Source: Aestuariispira insulae (GTDB taxonomy: Bacteria; Pseudomonadota; Alphaproteobacteria; UBA8366; Aestuariispiraceae). Taken from it: a stretch of 64,000 nt of DNA. A model generated the notes under the pieces. That model was not told the origin of the DNA. It did not search any database and saw nothing but the letters and a program-made list of their open reading frames with translations. Shown here one piece after another: positions 32,216 to 41,550 of this stretch. The DNA lies in NCBI RefSeq assembly GCF_003385955.1, contig NZ_QRDW01000014.1:1-64000 (forward strand). Reading direction: 5' to 3'. Made by a program: the position numbers and the translations under genes. How positions within the stretch are numbered: the first letter of the stretch is position 1; each line of letters begins with the position of its first letter.

Positions 32216-33934
32216 ATGAGTAGTTCTGCGATAAAATTGCCTATGGATCAAAGCACAACCATAGGTGACGACGTTTTGGGCAGTATTCATCCTCCGGGTG
32301 ATTGGGCGAATTTTACTTCGTTGATCGAGATGTTTGACTGCTCCGTTCGGAATTATGCCGACCGGCCCTGCGTTGATTTCCTCGGCAAGAAATATACATA
32401 TGCGGAAATTGATGCGCTTGTGGCAAGGGCCGCTCATGGATTTCAGCAACTGGGGCTTGGCAAAGGCAGCCGGATAGGTCTTTGCCTGCCGAATACCCCA
32501 TACTACGTCATTTGTTATTTTGCGGCGTTGAAGATTGGCGCCACTCTGGTGAATTTCAATCCGCTCTATGCGGAGCGGGAATTGGAATATCAGATCAATG
32601 ATTCCGGTACCGAGATCATGGTGACGTTGGATCTGAAACAGATTTTCCCTAAGGTGAACAGCTGTCTGAAGACCACATGCCTTAAGCGCATTGTGGTTTG
32701 CGCGATGGACGAGATTCTGCCACCGGTCAAAAGTGTTCTGTTTAATGTTTTAAAACGCTCGGAATTGATCGACTTTCCGCGTGATCCCCAGCATTTGTCC
32801 TTCACCCGTTTGACCAATACAAGTGGGGAATTCAAAGCCGAATCCATTGATCCGGAACAAGACCTGGCGGTGTTACAATATACCGGTGGCACGACAGGGG
32901 TGCCTAAAGGCGCAATGCTGACGCACAGGAATTTGGCGGCCAATACCAATCAGCTTTGTAATTGGAAGCCGAGCACGGATTTCGGCAATGAGCGGGTGTT
33001 GGCCATCCTGCCATTCTTCCATGTTTTTGCGATGACGGTTGTGATGAATGTAGGCCTGGCGATCGGGGCGGAGCTGATTTTGCTGCCGCGGTTTGAACTT
33101 GAACAATGTCTGAAAGTCATTGCCAAGAAGAAGCCCACTTTCTTCCCCGGTGTGCCGACCATCTATACCGCGATCAATGGTGCGGAAAACCTCAAGAAAT
33201 TTGATTTGTCCTCCTTGAAATTCTGCTTGTCGGGCGGGGCGCCGCTGCCGGTGGAGGTCAAGAAGGAATTTGAAGAGAATACCGGCTGCAAGCTTGTCGA
33301 AGGCTATGGTTTGAGCGAATCCTCGCCTGTTTTAACCGCGAATCCGTTTCTGGCGGCCCCCCATCCAGGGTCCATTGGTGTGCAGCTGGGCGAGACTGAT
33401 GTGCAGATCCGAAATCCTGACAATCTCACCGAGGAGGTTGCGCAGGGCGAAAAGGGTGAAGTTTGTGCAAAAGGTCCGCAGGTGATGCAGGGCTATTGGA
33501 ATAATGTCGAGGCTACAGCTGATGTCTTTACACCGGATGGTTATTTGCGGACCGGTGATGTCGGCTATCGGGATCCGGAAGGATATATTTATCTGGTGGA
33601 CCGGATGAAGGATATTATCCTGTGCGGTGGTTATAACGTCTATCCGCGCAATATCGAAGAGGCGATCTATCTGCATCCCAATGTGGCCGAGGTCACGGTG
33701 ATCGGCATCCCCGATGACTATCGTGGTCAGGCACCTAAAGCCTTTATCAAGCTGGCGGATGGCAAGTCGCTTAACAAGGAAGAACTAAAGGATTTCCTGA
33801 AGGATAAGATTTCGCGAATCGAAATGCCGAGCGATATCGAATTCAGAGATGAATTGCCGAAAACCCTGATCGGGAAGCTGTCCAAGAAGGAGCTTGTCGA
33901 GGAGGAAGCCGGGAAAAATCAGCAAACAGCCTGA
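32216..33934 (+). CDS. fadD: Long-chain fatty-acid-CoA ligase
   Basis: The 572-residue AMP-forming ligase activates fatty acids to acyl-CoA. The adenylation motifs are visible: the P-loop LQYTGGTTGVPKGAMLTHRN at about 222-241, EGYGLSESSPV at about 362, the YLRTGDVGYRDPEGY hinge region at about 442, and the fatty-acyl signature DRMKDIILCGGYNVYPRNIEE at about 462. The catalytic Lys near the C-terminus is in LIGKLSKKEL. Length fits FadD. It lies between the FadL-like porin and the MerR regulator and beta-oxidation genes. Confidence 0.92.
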   Translation: MSSSAIKLPMDQSTTIGDDVLGSIHPPGDWANFTSLIEMFDCSVRNYADRPCVDFLGKKYTYAEIDALVARAAHGFQQLGLGKGSRIGLCLPNTPYYVICYFAALKIGATLVNFNPLYAERELEYQINDSGTEIMVTLDLKQIFPKVNSCLKTTCLKRIVVCAMDEILPPVKSVLFNVLKRSELIDFPRDPQHLSFTRLTNTSGEFKAESIDPEQDLAVLQYTGGTTGVPKGAMLTHRNLAANTNQLCNWKPSTDFGNERVLAILPFFHVFAMTVVMNVGLAIGAELILLPRFELEQCLKVIAKKKPTFFPGVPTIYTAINGAENLKKFDLSSLKFCLSGGAPLPVEVKKEFEENTGCKLVEGYGLSESSPVLTANPFLAAPHPGSIGVQLGETDVQIRNPDNLTEEVAQGEKGEVCAKGPQVMQGYWNNVEATADVFTPDGYLRTGDVGYRDPEGYIYLVDRMKDIILCGGYNVYPRNIEEAIYLHPNVAEVTVIGIPDDYRGQAPKAFIKLADGKSLNKEELKDFLKDKISRIEMPSDIEFRDELPKTLIGKLSKKELVEEEAGKNQQTA

Positions 33935-34023
33935 TTTTTCATAAAAAACGCCTTTGATAATTATCTAACCTTTGCGTCATTGTTCACTCTGTGCGAGATT
34001 AAAGTGACTTTTTTCCTTGAAAG

Positions 34024-34037
34024 TGACGTATACGTAA
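34024..34037. promoter_or_regulatory. MerR-type operator upstream of the MerR gene
   Basis: TGACGTATACGTAA contains the perfect palindrome ACGTATACGT, with one mismatched outer pair. It ends 21 bases before the MerR start and shares its layout with TTACCTATAGGTAA at 30314. It resembles the TACGT-type sites of LiuR-like regulators, and autoregulation is likely. Confidence 0.55.
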
Positions 34038-34058
34038 TTACAATAACGGTTAGGTTAG

Positions 34059-34484
34059 ATGAGCGTTCAAAAAATAATGGCCGACTCCAGCAGTGATTTT
34101 TACACGGTGCCGGAACTGGCGAAAGAATTCGGGATCACCCCCAGGGCGATCCGGTTTTATGAGACGAAAGGACTGTTACAGCCGCAGCGGGCAGGGAATA
34201 CGAGGATATACACCAAACGGGATCGTGCCCGTCTGATCGTGATCCTGCGTGGGAAAAGGTTGGGCTTCACGCTCGCCGAAATCTCCGAATTTCTTGAGCT
34301 CTATGACGTGGACACCACCCAAATCAGCCAAATTCAGATGCTGGTCACCAAAGTCCGGGAACGGGTGTCGGATCTGGAAGAGCAGCGCAAGGCACTGGAG
34401 ACAGTCCTAGTGGAATTGAGGGATATCGAACAGCAATGTGTCGATGCCCTGAGCGAGAAGGGGGCGGAAATCCCCACGACATAA
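34059..34484 (+). CDS. MerR-family regulator of fatty-acid degradation (LiuR-like)
   Basis: The 141-residue protein has the MerR winged helix-turn-helix (TVPELAKEFGITPRAIRFYETKGLLQPQRAGNTRIYTKRD at about 16-55). A dimerising coiled coil follows at about 90-125 (VRERVSDLEEQRKALETVL). No cysteine cluster for metals is present, which fits the LiuR-type regulators of branched-chain or fatty acyl-CoA breakdown. It sits directly in front of the thiolase operon and has a palindrome in its own promoter. A second in-frame ATG at 34077 is an alternative start. Confidence 0.88.
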   Translation: MSVQKIMADSSSDFYTVPELAKEFGITPRAIRFYETKGLLQPQRAGNTRIYTKRDRARLIVILRGKRLGFTLAEISEFLELYDVDTTQISQIQMLVTKVRERVSDLEEQRKALETVLVELRDIEQQCVDALSEKGAEIPTT

Positions 34485-34550
34485 TTGGAGCGCGTGGTAT
34501 CGCAGGAAGCATGCTGGGCGCTCCGGAGTTAAACAAGGAGCGAACAGAAC

Positions 34551-35675
34551 ATGCGGAATGTGGTTATTGCGGGCTATGCCCGGTCCCCTTTCCATTTCGC
34601 CAAGAAAGGCGATTTGGCAAAGGTGCGTCCTGATGAATTGGCGGCCCAAGTGGTCAAATCCCTGGTGGAACGCACAGGCGTTAATCCGGATGACCTGGAA
34701 GACCTGATCCTGGGCTGTGCTTTCCCGGAAGGTGAGCAGGGGCTGAATATGGCCCGCCTGGTCGCTTTTCTGGCCGATCTGCCGCAATCGATTGGCGGCG
34801 TCACTGTCAACCGGTTCTGCGGTTCCTCCATGCAATCCATTCATCAGGCGGCCGGTGCCATTCAACTGAATGCCGGCGAAGCCTTTATCTGTGCCGGTGT
34901 TGAGAGCATGAGCCGGGTTCCGATGATGGGCTTCAACCCGCTGCCGCATCCGGGCCTCTATAAATCAAACCCGAATGCCTATATCGGCATGGGCGACACG
35001 GCCGAGAATGTTGCCGATAAGTACGGCATCTCGCGCAAAGCCATGGAAGAGTTTGCCGTCGCCAGCCATCAGAAAGCGGCCAAGGCCCAGGCGGATGGCA
35101 AGCTCAAGCCGGAAATCGTCACCATTGAAGGCGTTGAGGCTGATGGCTGTATTCGCGGCGATGCCTCCATGGAAGGCCTGGCTGATTTGAAGCCGGCATT
35201 TAATGAAAACGGTTCGGTGACGGCAGGCACATCCTCGCCGCTGACGGACGGTGCTTCCGCGGTGCTGGTTTGTTCGGAAGACTATGCGGACAAACACGGT
35301 CTGGACAAGATCGCTCGGATCAAATCCGTTGCCGTTTCCGGCTGTGCCCCGGAAGTCATGGGGATCGGCCCGGTCGGAGCCTCCAAAAAGGCGCTTGAGC
35401 GTGCCGGTATCAAGGCGGCGGATCTTGATGTTGTGGAATTGAACGAAGCCTTTGCCTCCCAGGCACTGGCCTGCATCAGTGACCTTGGTTTGGACCAGGG
35501 CAAGATTAATCTCGACGGCGGCGCGATCGCGCTGGGTCATCCGTTGGGCGCGACCGGTGCGCGCATCGTTGGCAAAGCGGCAAGCTTGCTTAAGCGGGAA
35601 GGCGGCAAATATGCGCTGGCCAGCCAGTGCATCGGCGGCGGCCAGGGTATTGCCACGATCCTGGAGGCGATCTGA
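34551..35675 (+). CDS. fadA: Acetyl-CoA acyltransferase (3-ketoacyl-CoA thiolase)
   Basis: The 374-residue thiolase cleaves 3-ketoacyl-CoA in the last step of beta-oxidation. The nucleophilic cysteine is in VNRFCGSSMQSI at about residue 88, the active-site His is in GGAIALGHPLGATGARI, and the second cysteine is in ASQCIGGGQG near the C-terminus. AAGGAG lies 10 bases upstream of the start. Its TGA stop overlaps the ATG of the multifunctional protein by one base, so the pair is translationally coupled, as expected for subunits of a trifunctional complex. Confidence 0.93.
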   Translation: MRNVVIAGYARSPFHFAKKGDLAKVRPDELAAQVVKSLVERTGVNPDDLEDLILGCAFPEGEQGLNMARLVAFLADLPQSIGGVTVNRFCGSSMQSIHQAAGAIQLNAGEAFICAGVESMSRVPMMGFNPLPHPGLYKSNPNAYIGMGDTAENVADKYGISRKAMEEFAVASHQKAAKAQADGKLKPEIVTIEGVEADGCIRGDASMEGLADLKPAFNENGSVTAGTSSPLTDGASAVLVCSEDYADKHGLDKIARIKSVAVSGCAPEVMGIGPVGASKKALERAGIKAADLDVVELNEAFASQALACISDLGLDQGKINLDGGAIALGHPLGATGARIVGKAASLLKREGGKYALASQCIGGGQGIATILEAI

Positions 35676-37999
35676 TGGCGGAAATTAACAAGGTTGCCGT
35701 GATCGGTGCCGGTGTCATGGGGGCCGGTATCGCCGCCCATGTCGCCAATGCCGGCCACGAGGTGCTGCTGCTTGACATTGTGCCGGACGGTGCGGAAGAC
35801 AGGTCCGGTATTGCCAAGGGCGCGATTGCCAAATTGCTGAAGGCTGATCCGGCCCCGCTCAGCCATAAGCGCAATGCCAAACGCATCATGCCGGGCAATA
35901 TCGAGGATAACCTCGATGCCCTGTCTGAATGCGACTGGATCATCGAAGCGGTGATCGAGCGGCTGGATATCAAACAATCGCTCTATGAGAAGATTGACGC
36001 GGTACGCAAACCGGACGCGGTGGTTTCTTCCAACACCTCCACCATTCCGCTGGAACAGCTGACCGCGAAAATGTCGGCTTCCATGCAGGAAAATTTCCTG
36101 ATCACCCATTTCTTCAACCCGCCGCGCTATATGCGCCTTCTGGAAGTGGTGTCAGGTGAGAAAACCTCCGCCGATGCTGTTGCGCGGGTCAGCGCATTCT
36201 CGGACCATAAATTGGGCAAGTCCATTGTGACCTGCAAGGACCGTCCGGGTTTCATCGCCAACCGTCTTGGCATCTATTGGGTGGCAACGGCGATCCAGGA
36301 AGCCATGGATCAGGGATTGACCATTGAAGAGGCCGATGCGGTTGCGGGCAGACCGTGTGGTGTGCCGAAAACCGGTGTCTTTGCATTGATGGATCTGGTC
36401 GGCCTCGACCTGATGCCCCATGTGGTGGGCTCCATGCTGGATGCCCTGCCGAAAGATGATCCCTTCGTCACCGGTCATAAACCCAACCCGCTGATCGAAA
36501 AGCTGATCGCGGATGGTTATACCGGTCGCAAAGGCAAGGGCGGTTTCTATCGCCTGAACCGGGAAGGCGGGCAGAAGGTTAAGGAAGGCATTGACCTTAA
36601 GACCGGTGAATTCCGCCCGTCGATCCGGGCCAGCCTGGAAAGTGCCAAGCTGAAACCGCAGAAACTGCGCGACCTTGTCACCCATGAAGATAAGGGCGGC
36701 CAATTTGCCTGGAAGGTTCTGGCCAAAACCTTGTCTTATGCCGCCAACCTGGTGCCGGAGGCCGCCGATGATATCGTTGCCGTCGATGAGGCCATGCGCC
36801 TTGGCTATAACTGGAAATTTGGCCCGTTCGAACTGATCGATATGATGGGCGCGGACTGGTTTGCAGAAGCGCTGGAAAAAGACGGCATGGATGTGCCGGG
36901 ACTTTTGAAGATCGCCTCCGGCAAGAGTTTCTACCGGATTGAGGGTAACAAGGTCCAATACCTGACCGTTGATGGCGATTATGCCGACCGGGCGCGCCCG
37001 GAAGGTGTGATCATGCTGGAAGACATAAAACGCGGCCAGCAACCGGTCTTGAAAAACGGTTCGGCCAGTGTTTGGGATATTGGCGACGGGGTGCTCTGTT
37101 TCGAATTCACCTCCAAGATGAATTCCCTGGATGCGGAGATCCTGGGCCTGATCAAAAAGACGGTGCGCCTGGTGCAAAAAGATTATAAGGCGCTGGTGGT
37201 TTATAACGAAGGTTCCAACTTCTCCGCAGGGGCCAATTTGGGCCTAGCATTGTTTGCAGCCAATATCGCAGCCTGGCCGGAGATCGAGAATATCGTGGAA
37301 ACCGGCCAGGAAGCTTATAAGGCGCTCAAATACGCCCCCTTCCCTGTGGTCGGTGCGCCAAGCGGCATGGCCCTGGGCGGCGGGTGCGAGATCCTGCTCC
37401 ATTGCGATGCGGTCCAGGCCCATCTGGAAACCTATATCGGCTTGGTTGAATGCGGTGTCGGCCTGGTGCCCGCCTGGGGCGGCTGCAAGGAGCTGATCGA
37501 CCGCTGGACCAAGAACCCGAAATGGCCCAATGGAGCCATGGCGCCGGTTGGCAAGGCGTTTGAGATCATCTCAACCGCGACTGTTGCCAAATCGGCGGAA
37601 GAAGCCAAGACCCATCTTTTCTTCCGCGACCATGACCGGATCACCATGAACCGCTATCGCCTGTTGGCCGATGCCAAGGCCTATGCGCTGGAATTGGTGG
37701 ACGGGTATGAAGCACCTGAGGAAAGCACCTATCGCCTGCCGGGTGAAAGCGCCAAGGTTGCCTTTGAAATGGCGGTCGACGGGTTCCACCGGATGGGCAA
37801 GGCCACGGATTATGACCGCGTGGTTGCCGGGGAGCTGGGCGCTGTTCTCTCAGGCGGTGACACGGATGTCACCGAAGAACTGTCCGAAGATGATGTGCTG
37901 GAACTGGAGCGGGACGCCTTCATGCGGCTTGCGCGCAAGTCCGGCACCCTGGCCCGGGTCGAGCATATGCTGCTCAAAGGCAAACCCCTGCGGAACTAA
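35675..37999 (+). CDS. 3-hydroxyacyl-CoA dehydrogenase / enoyl-CoA hydratase fusion (FadN-type order)
   Basis: The 774-residue bifunctional beta-oxidation enzyme places the NAD-dependent hydroxyacyl-CoA dehydrogenase first (VAVIGAGVMGAGIAAHVANAG at about 6-26; catalytic His in LITHFFNPPRYM). The enoyl-CoA hydratase part is at the C-terminal side (about 460-700), with the oxyanion-hole stretch FSAGANLGLALF and GLVECGVGLVPAWGG. This order is the reverse of E. coli FadB and matches FadN-like proteins. The start at 35675 shares its A with the thiolase stop (TGATG). An upstream in-frame ATG lies inside the thiolase gene and is disfavoured. Confidence 0.92.
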   Translation: MAEINKVAVIGAGVMGAGIAAHVANAGHEVLLLDIVPDGAEDRSGIAKGAIAKLLKADPAPLSHKRNAKRIMPGNIEDNLDALSECDWIIEAVIERLDIKQSLYEKIDAVRKPDAVVSSNTSTIPLEQLTAKMSASMQENFLITHFFNPPRYMRLLEVVSGEKTSADAVARVSAFSDHKLGKSIVTCKDRPGFIANRLGIYWVATAIQEAMDQGLTIEEADAVAGRPCGVPKTGVFALMDLVGLDLMPHVVGSMLDALPKDDPFVTGHKPNPLIEKLIADGYTGRKGKGGFYRLNREGGQKVKEGIDLKTGEFRPSIRASLESAKLKPQKLRDLVTHEDKGGQFAWKVLAKTLSYAANLVPEAADDIVAVDEAMRLGYNWKFGPFELIDMMGADWFAEALEKDGMDVPGLLKIASGKSFYRIEGNKVQYLTVDGDYADRARPEGVIMLEDIKRGQQPVLKNGSASVWDIGDGVLCFEFTSKMNSLDAEILGLIKKTVRLVQKDYKALVVYNEGSNFSAGANLGLALFAANIAAWPEIENIVETGQEAYKALKYAPFPVVGAPSGMALGGGCEILLHCDAVQAHLETYIGLVECGVGLVPAWGGCKELIDRWTKNPKWPNGAMAPVGKAFEIISTATVAKSAEEAKTHLFFRDHDRITMNRYRLLADAKAYALELVDGYEAPEESTYRLPGESAKVAFEMAVDGFHRMGKATDYDRVVAGELGAVLSGGDTDVTEELSEDDVLELERDAFMRLARKSGTLARVEHMLLKGKPLRN

Positions 38000-38019
38000 G
38001 GAAGCGAGGAATAAGAGAA

Positions 38020-39801
38020 ATGGCTGTTTATCAAGCCCCGATTCGGGATATGCGCTTCGTTCTGCACGAGCTGATGTCCGTCGAAGACCTGGCCAAACTG
38101 GAAGGCTATGAGGATGCAACGCCAGACCTGATCGATGCGGTGTTGGAAGAGGCTGGAAAAGTAACTGAAAACGTGCTTTTCCCGCTGAACCGCTCCGGCG
38201 ATGAAGAAGGCTGCGTTTATGAAAATGGTGTTGTCCGCACCCCCAGCGGTTTCAAGGAAGCCTACAGTGCCTTTGTTGAAGGCGGTTGGCCCAGCCTGAA
38301 TTGTGATCCGGCCTTTGGCGGCCAGGGCCTGCCTCATACGGTGAGCCTGATGGTCAGTGAAATGATCTGTTCGGCGAACCTGTCCTTTGGCATGTATCCG
38401 GGCCTCTCCCACGGTGCCTATTCGGCACTCGCCAAATATGGCACGGATGAATTGAAGGAAACCTATCTGCCGAAACTGGTGGACGGGACCTGGTCTGGCA
38501 CCATGTGCCTGACCGAGCCTCATTGCGGCACGGACCTTGGCCTTTGCCGGACCAAGGCAGAACCGCTGGAAGACGGATCCTATGACATTACCGGCACCAA
38601 GATCTTCATCTCGGCCGGTGAACATGACCTGACGGATAACATCCTGCATTTGGTCCTGGCCCGCACGCCGGATGCGCCAAAGGGCATTAAGGGTATCAGC
38701 CTTTTCCTGGTACCTAAATTCCTGCCCAATCCGGATGGGACGCCGGGTGCGCGCAATGGCGTCATGTGCGGTGCGATCGAACATAAGATGGGCATCAAGG
38801 CCTCGTCCACCTGTGTGATGAATTTCGATGGGGCAAAAGGCTGGCTGGTCGGCAGCCTGAACAAAGGCATGCGTGCCATGTTCACCATGATGAACGAAGC
38901 CCGCCTTTTGGTCGGCATTCAGGGACTTGGCCTTGGGAGCGTTTCTTATCAAGGCGCTGTGGCATATGCCAAGGAACGCACCCAGGGCCGCTCTTTGAGT
39001 GGGGTCAAGCATCCGGATAAGTCTGCCGATCCGATCATTGTGCACCCCGATGTCCGGCGCATGCTGTTGACCCAACGTGCCTATGCGGAAGGCTGCCGGG
39101 CGCTGGGCGCCTGGGTCGCGAAAGAGCTGGATATCTCGCATAAGCATTCTGACGCGGCCCGCCGGGAGGAAGCGGACGATTTTGTCCAGCTGATGACGCC
39201 GATCGTCAAGGCGCTGTTCACCGATATGGGCTACGAGAGCGCCAATATCGGCATGCAGGTGCTGGGCGGCCATGGTTTCATCCGCGAACATGGCATGGAG
39301 CAATATGTCCGTGACTGCCGCATCGCCCAGATTTATGAGGGCACTAACGGCATCCAAGCACTGGACTTGATTGGCCGCAAGCTGCCGGCCCATGCGGGCC
39401 GCTATTTGCGCCGTTTCTTCCATCCGGTGCAGAGCTATATCGAAGCCAATATTGCGGATGAGCGTCTGGCCGAATTTGTCCAGCCGCTGGCCAAGGCTTT
39501 CGTCCGCCTGCAGCAGGCAACCGCTGCTTTGGCGCAAAAAGGCATGAGCAATCAGGAAGAGGCCGCCTCCACGGCAACCGATTACCTGCGTCTCTTCGGC
39601 CTGGTCGCGATGAGCTATATGTGGTGCAAGGCGGCAACCGTCGCGCTTGATAAGCTGGATGAGGATAAAGCCTTCTATCAGGCCAAGCTGGATACGGCGC
39701 GCTTCTTCACCGCCAAAATCCTACCGCAGACCGGGGCCTTGTTCTCAACCCTTATGGCTGGGGGTGACACCCTGATGGCAATGGATGAGGATGCCTTCTG
39801 A
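38020..39801 (+). CDS. Acyl-CoA dehydrogenase (large FadE-like type)
   Basis: The 593-residue flavoprotein performs the first beta-oxidation step. Visible features are the N-terminal domain, the FAD loop LTEPHCGTDLGLCRTKAE at about 167-184, and ITGTKIFISAGEHD. The C-terminal domain has GGHGFIREHGMEQYVRDCRI and the substrate-binding end motif YEGTNGIQALDLIGRKL at about 440. A C-terminal extension of about 130 residues (about 460-593) is typical of the 590-600 residue subfamily that works with ETF in proteobacteria. GAGG lies before the start. It is transcribed with the thiolase and the fusion enzyme. Confidence 0.92.
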   Translation: MAVYQAPIRDMRFVLHELMSVEDLAKLEGYEDATPDLIDAVLEEAGKVTENVLFPLNRSGDEEGCVYENGVVRTPSGFKEAYSAFVEGGWPSLNCDPAFGGQGLPHTVSLMVSEMICSANLSFGMYPGLSHGAYSALAKYGTDELKETYLPKLVDGTWSGTMCLTEPHCGTDLGLCRTKAEPLEDGSYDITGTKIFISAGEHDLTDNILHLVLARTPDAPKGIKGISLFLVPKFLPNPDGTPGARNGVMCGAIEHKMGIKASSTCVMNFDGAKGWLVGSLNKGMRAMFTMMNEARLLVGIQGLGLGSVSYQGAVAYAKERTQGRSLSGVKHPDKSADPIIVHPDVRRMLLTQRAYAEGCRALGAWVAKELDISHKHSDAARREEADDFVQLMTPIVKALFTDMGYESANIGMQVLGGHGFIREHGMEQYVRDCRIAQIYEGTNGIQALDLIGRKLPAHAGRYLRRFFHPVQSYIEANIADERLAEFVQPLAKAFVRLQQATAALAQKGMSNQEEAASTATDYLRLFGLVAMSYMWCKAATVALDKLDEDKAFYQAKLDTARFFTAKILPQTGALFSTLMAGGDTLMAMDEDAF

Positions 39802-39868
39802 TGATTGGGATTTCGTCCAGGACGAAAGCTATCGCAGGGTCTCGCTCGGATCGATCTGGGGACTGAAT

Positions 39869-40414
39869 ATGTATCCCTTTATCCGACTGATCAAAGTGCT
39901 GGCGAAGGGCTGGCTCGGAAAGCGTTTGGAGCCGGATCAGACATCCGTCCTGCATTTCCGAGTCTGGCCCAACGACCTGGATACCAACATTCATATGAAT
40001 AACGGGCGCTATCTGACCATGATGGATCTGGGGCGGTTCGACCTCACCATCCGGATGGGCCTGGGCAAACTGGTGTTCAGGAATAAATGGATGCCGGTTC
40101 TGTCCTCCTCCAATATCCGTTACCGCCGGTCGCTGCTGCCCTTTGCCAAATATGAACTGCACAGCCGGCTGCTGGGATGGGATGATAAATGGTTCTATAT
40201 GGAGCAGAAATTCATCCATAAAGGGGATGTCTATGCCATTGCCCTGGCCAAGGGCGCCTTTAAGCTGGGCCGGCATACAGTGCCGATCCGGGAAATTACG
40301 GAAGGGCTGGGCGTCGGTTTCGACCTGCTGGCCCTGCCGGACTATATCGATCATTGGAATGCACTGGAAAACGGCGTGCGCCATGACATGAAATCGGCGA
40401 TTGCCGCAGAATAG
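39869..40414 (+). CDS. Acyl-CoA thioesterase, 4-hydroxybenzoyl-CoA thioesterase-like hotdog fold
   Basis: The 181-residue protein has the segment FRVWPNDLDTNIHMNNGRYLTMMDLGRFDL at about 30-60, which carries the D-N-H-MNN-Y active-site pattern of the FcbC/YbgC-like thioesterases (and the vertebrate THEM6 relatives). It probably hydrolyses acyl-CoA, relieving CoA sequestration during fatty-acid growth. The start at 39869 is preferred because family members begin just before 'YPFIRLIKVL' and GGGGA lies upstream. A longer frame from 39785 would overlap the dehydrogenase gene by 17 bases and adds an untypical leader. Confidence 0.75.
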   Translation: MYPFIRLIKVLAKGWLGKRLEPDQTSVLHFRVWPNDLDTNIHMNNGRYLTMMDLGRFDLTIRMGLGKLVFRNKWMPVLSSSNIRYRRSLLPFAKYELHSRLLGWDDKWFYMEQKFIHKGDVYAIALAKGAFKLGRHTVPIREITEGLGVGFDLLALPDYIDHWNALENGVRHDMKSAIAAE

Positions 40415-40443
40415 ATCTACAAAGAATAACAGGAGCGCGATTT

Positions 40444-41262
40444 ATGGGAAATCTAAACGGGAAGACGATCTTTATCACCGGCGGCAGCCGGGGCATCGGT
40501 CTGGAGATTGCCAAGCGGGCGGCTGCGGACGGCGCCAATATCGCCATAGCCGCAAAAACCGCAGAACCGCATCCGAAACTGCCGGGTACCATTCATACAG
40601 CAGCCGGCGAAATTGAGGAAGCAGGCGGCAAGGCCCTGGCCCTGCAGGTGGATATCCGGGACGAGGATCAGGTGGCGGCCGCGGTCAAGGAAACCGCCGA
40701 CACCTTCGGTGGGATCGATATCCTGATCAACAATGCCAGTGCCATTAACCTGACCGGCACGCTGGAAACCCCGATGAAGCGGTTTGACCTGATGCATGGG
40801 GTGAATGCCCGGGGAACTTTCTGTGTGTCCCAGGCCTGTATTCCTTTCCTGAAACAGGCGGAAAACCCGCATATCCTGACCCTGTCGCCGCCCCTGAACA
40901 TGCAGCCCCACTGGTTTGGCAACCATGTGGCCTACACCATGGCGAAATATGGCATGAGCATGTGTGTTTTGGGGATGGCGGAAGAGTTCGAGGATGAGGG
41001 AATCGCGATCAACGCGCTCTGGCCGAAAACGGTGATTCACACTGCTGCGCTGGCCATGCTGGGCGGTGCCGTGAAGCCTGAATATTGCCGCACACCGGCC
41101 ATTGTTGCGGACGCGGCCTATGAGATTCTGAACCGTCCGTCACGTGATTGCAGCGGCAACTTCTTCATCGATGAAGAGGTTCTGGGCGAGGCCGGAGTCA
41201 CCGATTTTGAACAATATGCGGTGGTGCCTGGCAACAAGTTGCTGCCGGACCTTTTCCTCTAG
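40444..41262 (+). CDS. Short-chain dehydrogenase/reductase, HSDL2-like
   Basis: The 272-residue classical SDR has the cofactor motif ITGGSRGIGLEIAKRAA at about 11-27, the structural motif LINNASAINLTGT, and the catalytic pair YTMAKYG (Tyr-X3-Lys) at about 163-169. The unusual stretches AIAAKTAEPHPKLPGTIHTAA and NALWPKTVIHTAA are typical of the hydroxysteroid dehydrogenase-like 2 group, which is linked to fatty-acid or lipid metabolism. CAGGAG lies 10 bases upstream. It is the last gene of the beta-oxidation operon and is followed by a strong terminator. The exact substrate is unknown. Confidence 0.88.
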   Translation: MGNLNGKTIFITGGSRGIGLEIAKRAAADGANIAIAAKTAEPHPKLPGTIHTAAGEIEEAGGKALALQVDIRDEDQVAAAVKETADTFGGIDILINNASAINLTGTLETPMKRFDLMHGVNARGTFCVSQACIPFLKQAENPHILTLSPPLNMQPHWFGNHVAYTMAKYGMSMCVLGMAEEFEDEGIAINALWPKTVIHTAALAMLGGAVKPEYCRTPAIVADAAYEILNRPSRDCSGNFFIDEEVLGEAGVTDFEQYAVVPGNKLLPDLFL

Positions 41263-41275
41263 AAGGTTCGGTTGC

Positions 41276-41321
41276 GGGAAATGCCGGAAGTAACCTGAAC
41301 CCCTTCCGGCATTTCCCTTTT
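41276..41321 (+). terminator. Rho-independent terminator of the beta-oxidation operon
   Basis: GGGAAATGCCGGAAG and CTTCCGGCATTTCCC (41276-41290 with 41303-41317) form a perfect 15-bp stem with a 12-base loop, followed by TTTT. The stretch from here to 41550 contains no further gene. Confidence 0.93.
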
Positions 41322-41550
41322 ACGGTTTGTCCCTGACTGCTGTGGGGGCAGGGGCCGGATCTGTTTGGCGGATATACGATGATGGTTCCTGACCGACATT
41401 ATCGCCGCCTATTCCCGGTGGATCTGGCCTGTGAAGGGGATGGTGTGGAAGCGCTCCGCCATCCCCTTTTATCTTTGTTGCCACAATGTGAAGGTATTCA
41501 TGCTAGAATGATCCCAATCGAGCCCGGAAATCGCCGATTGGGAGATTGCC

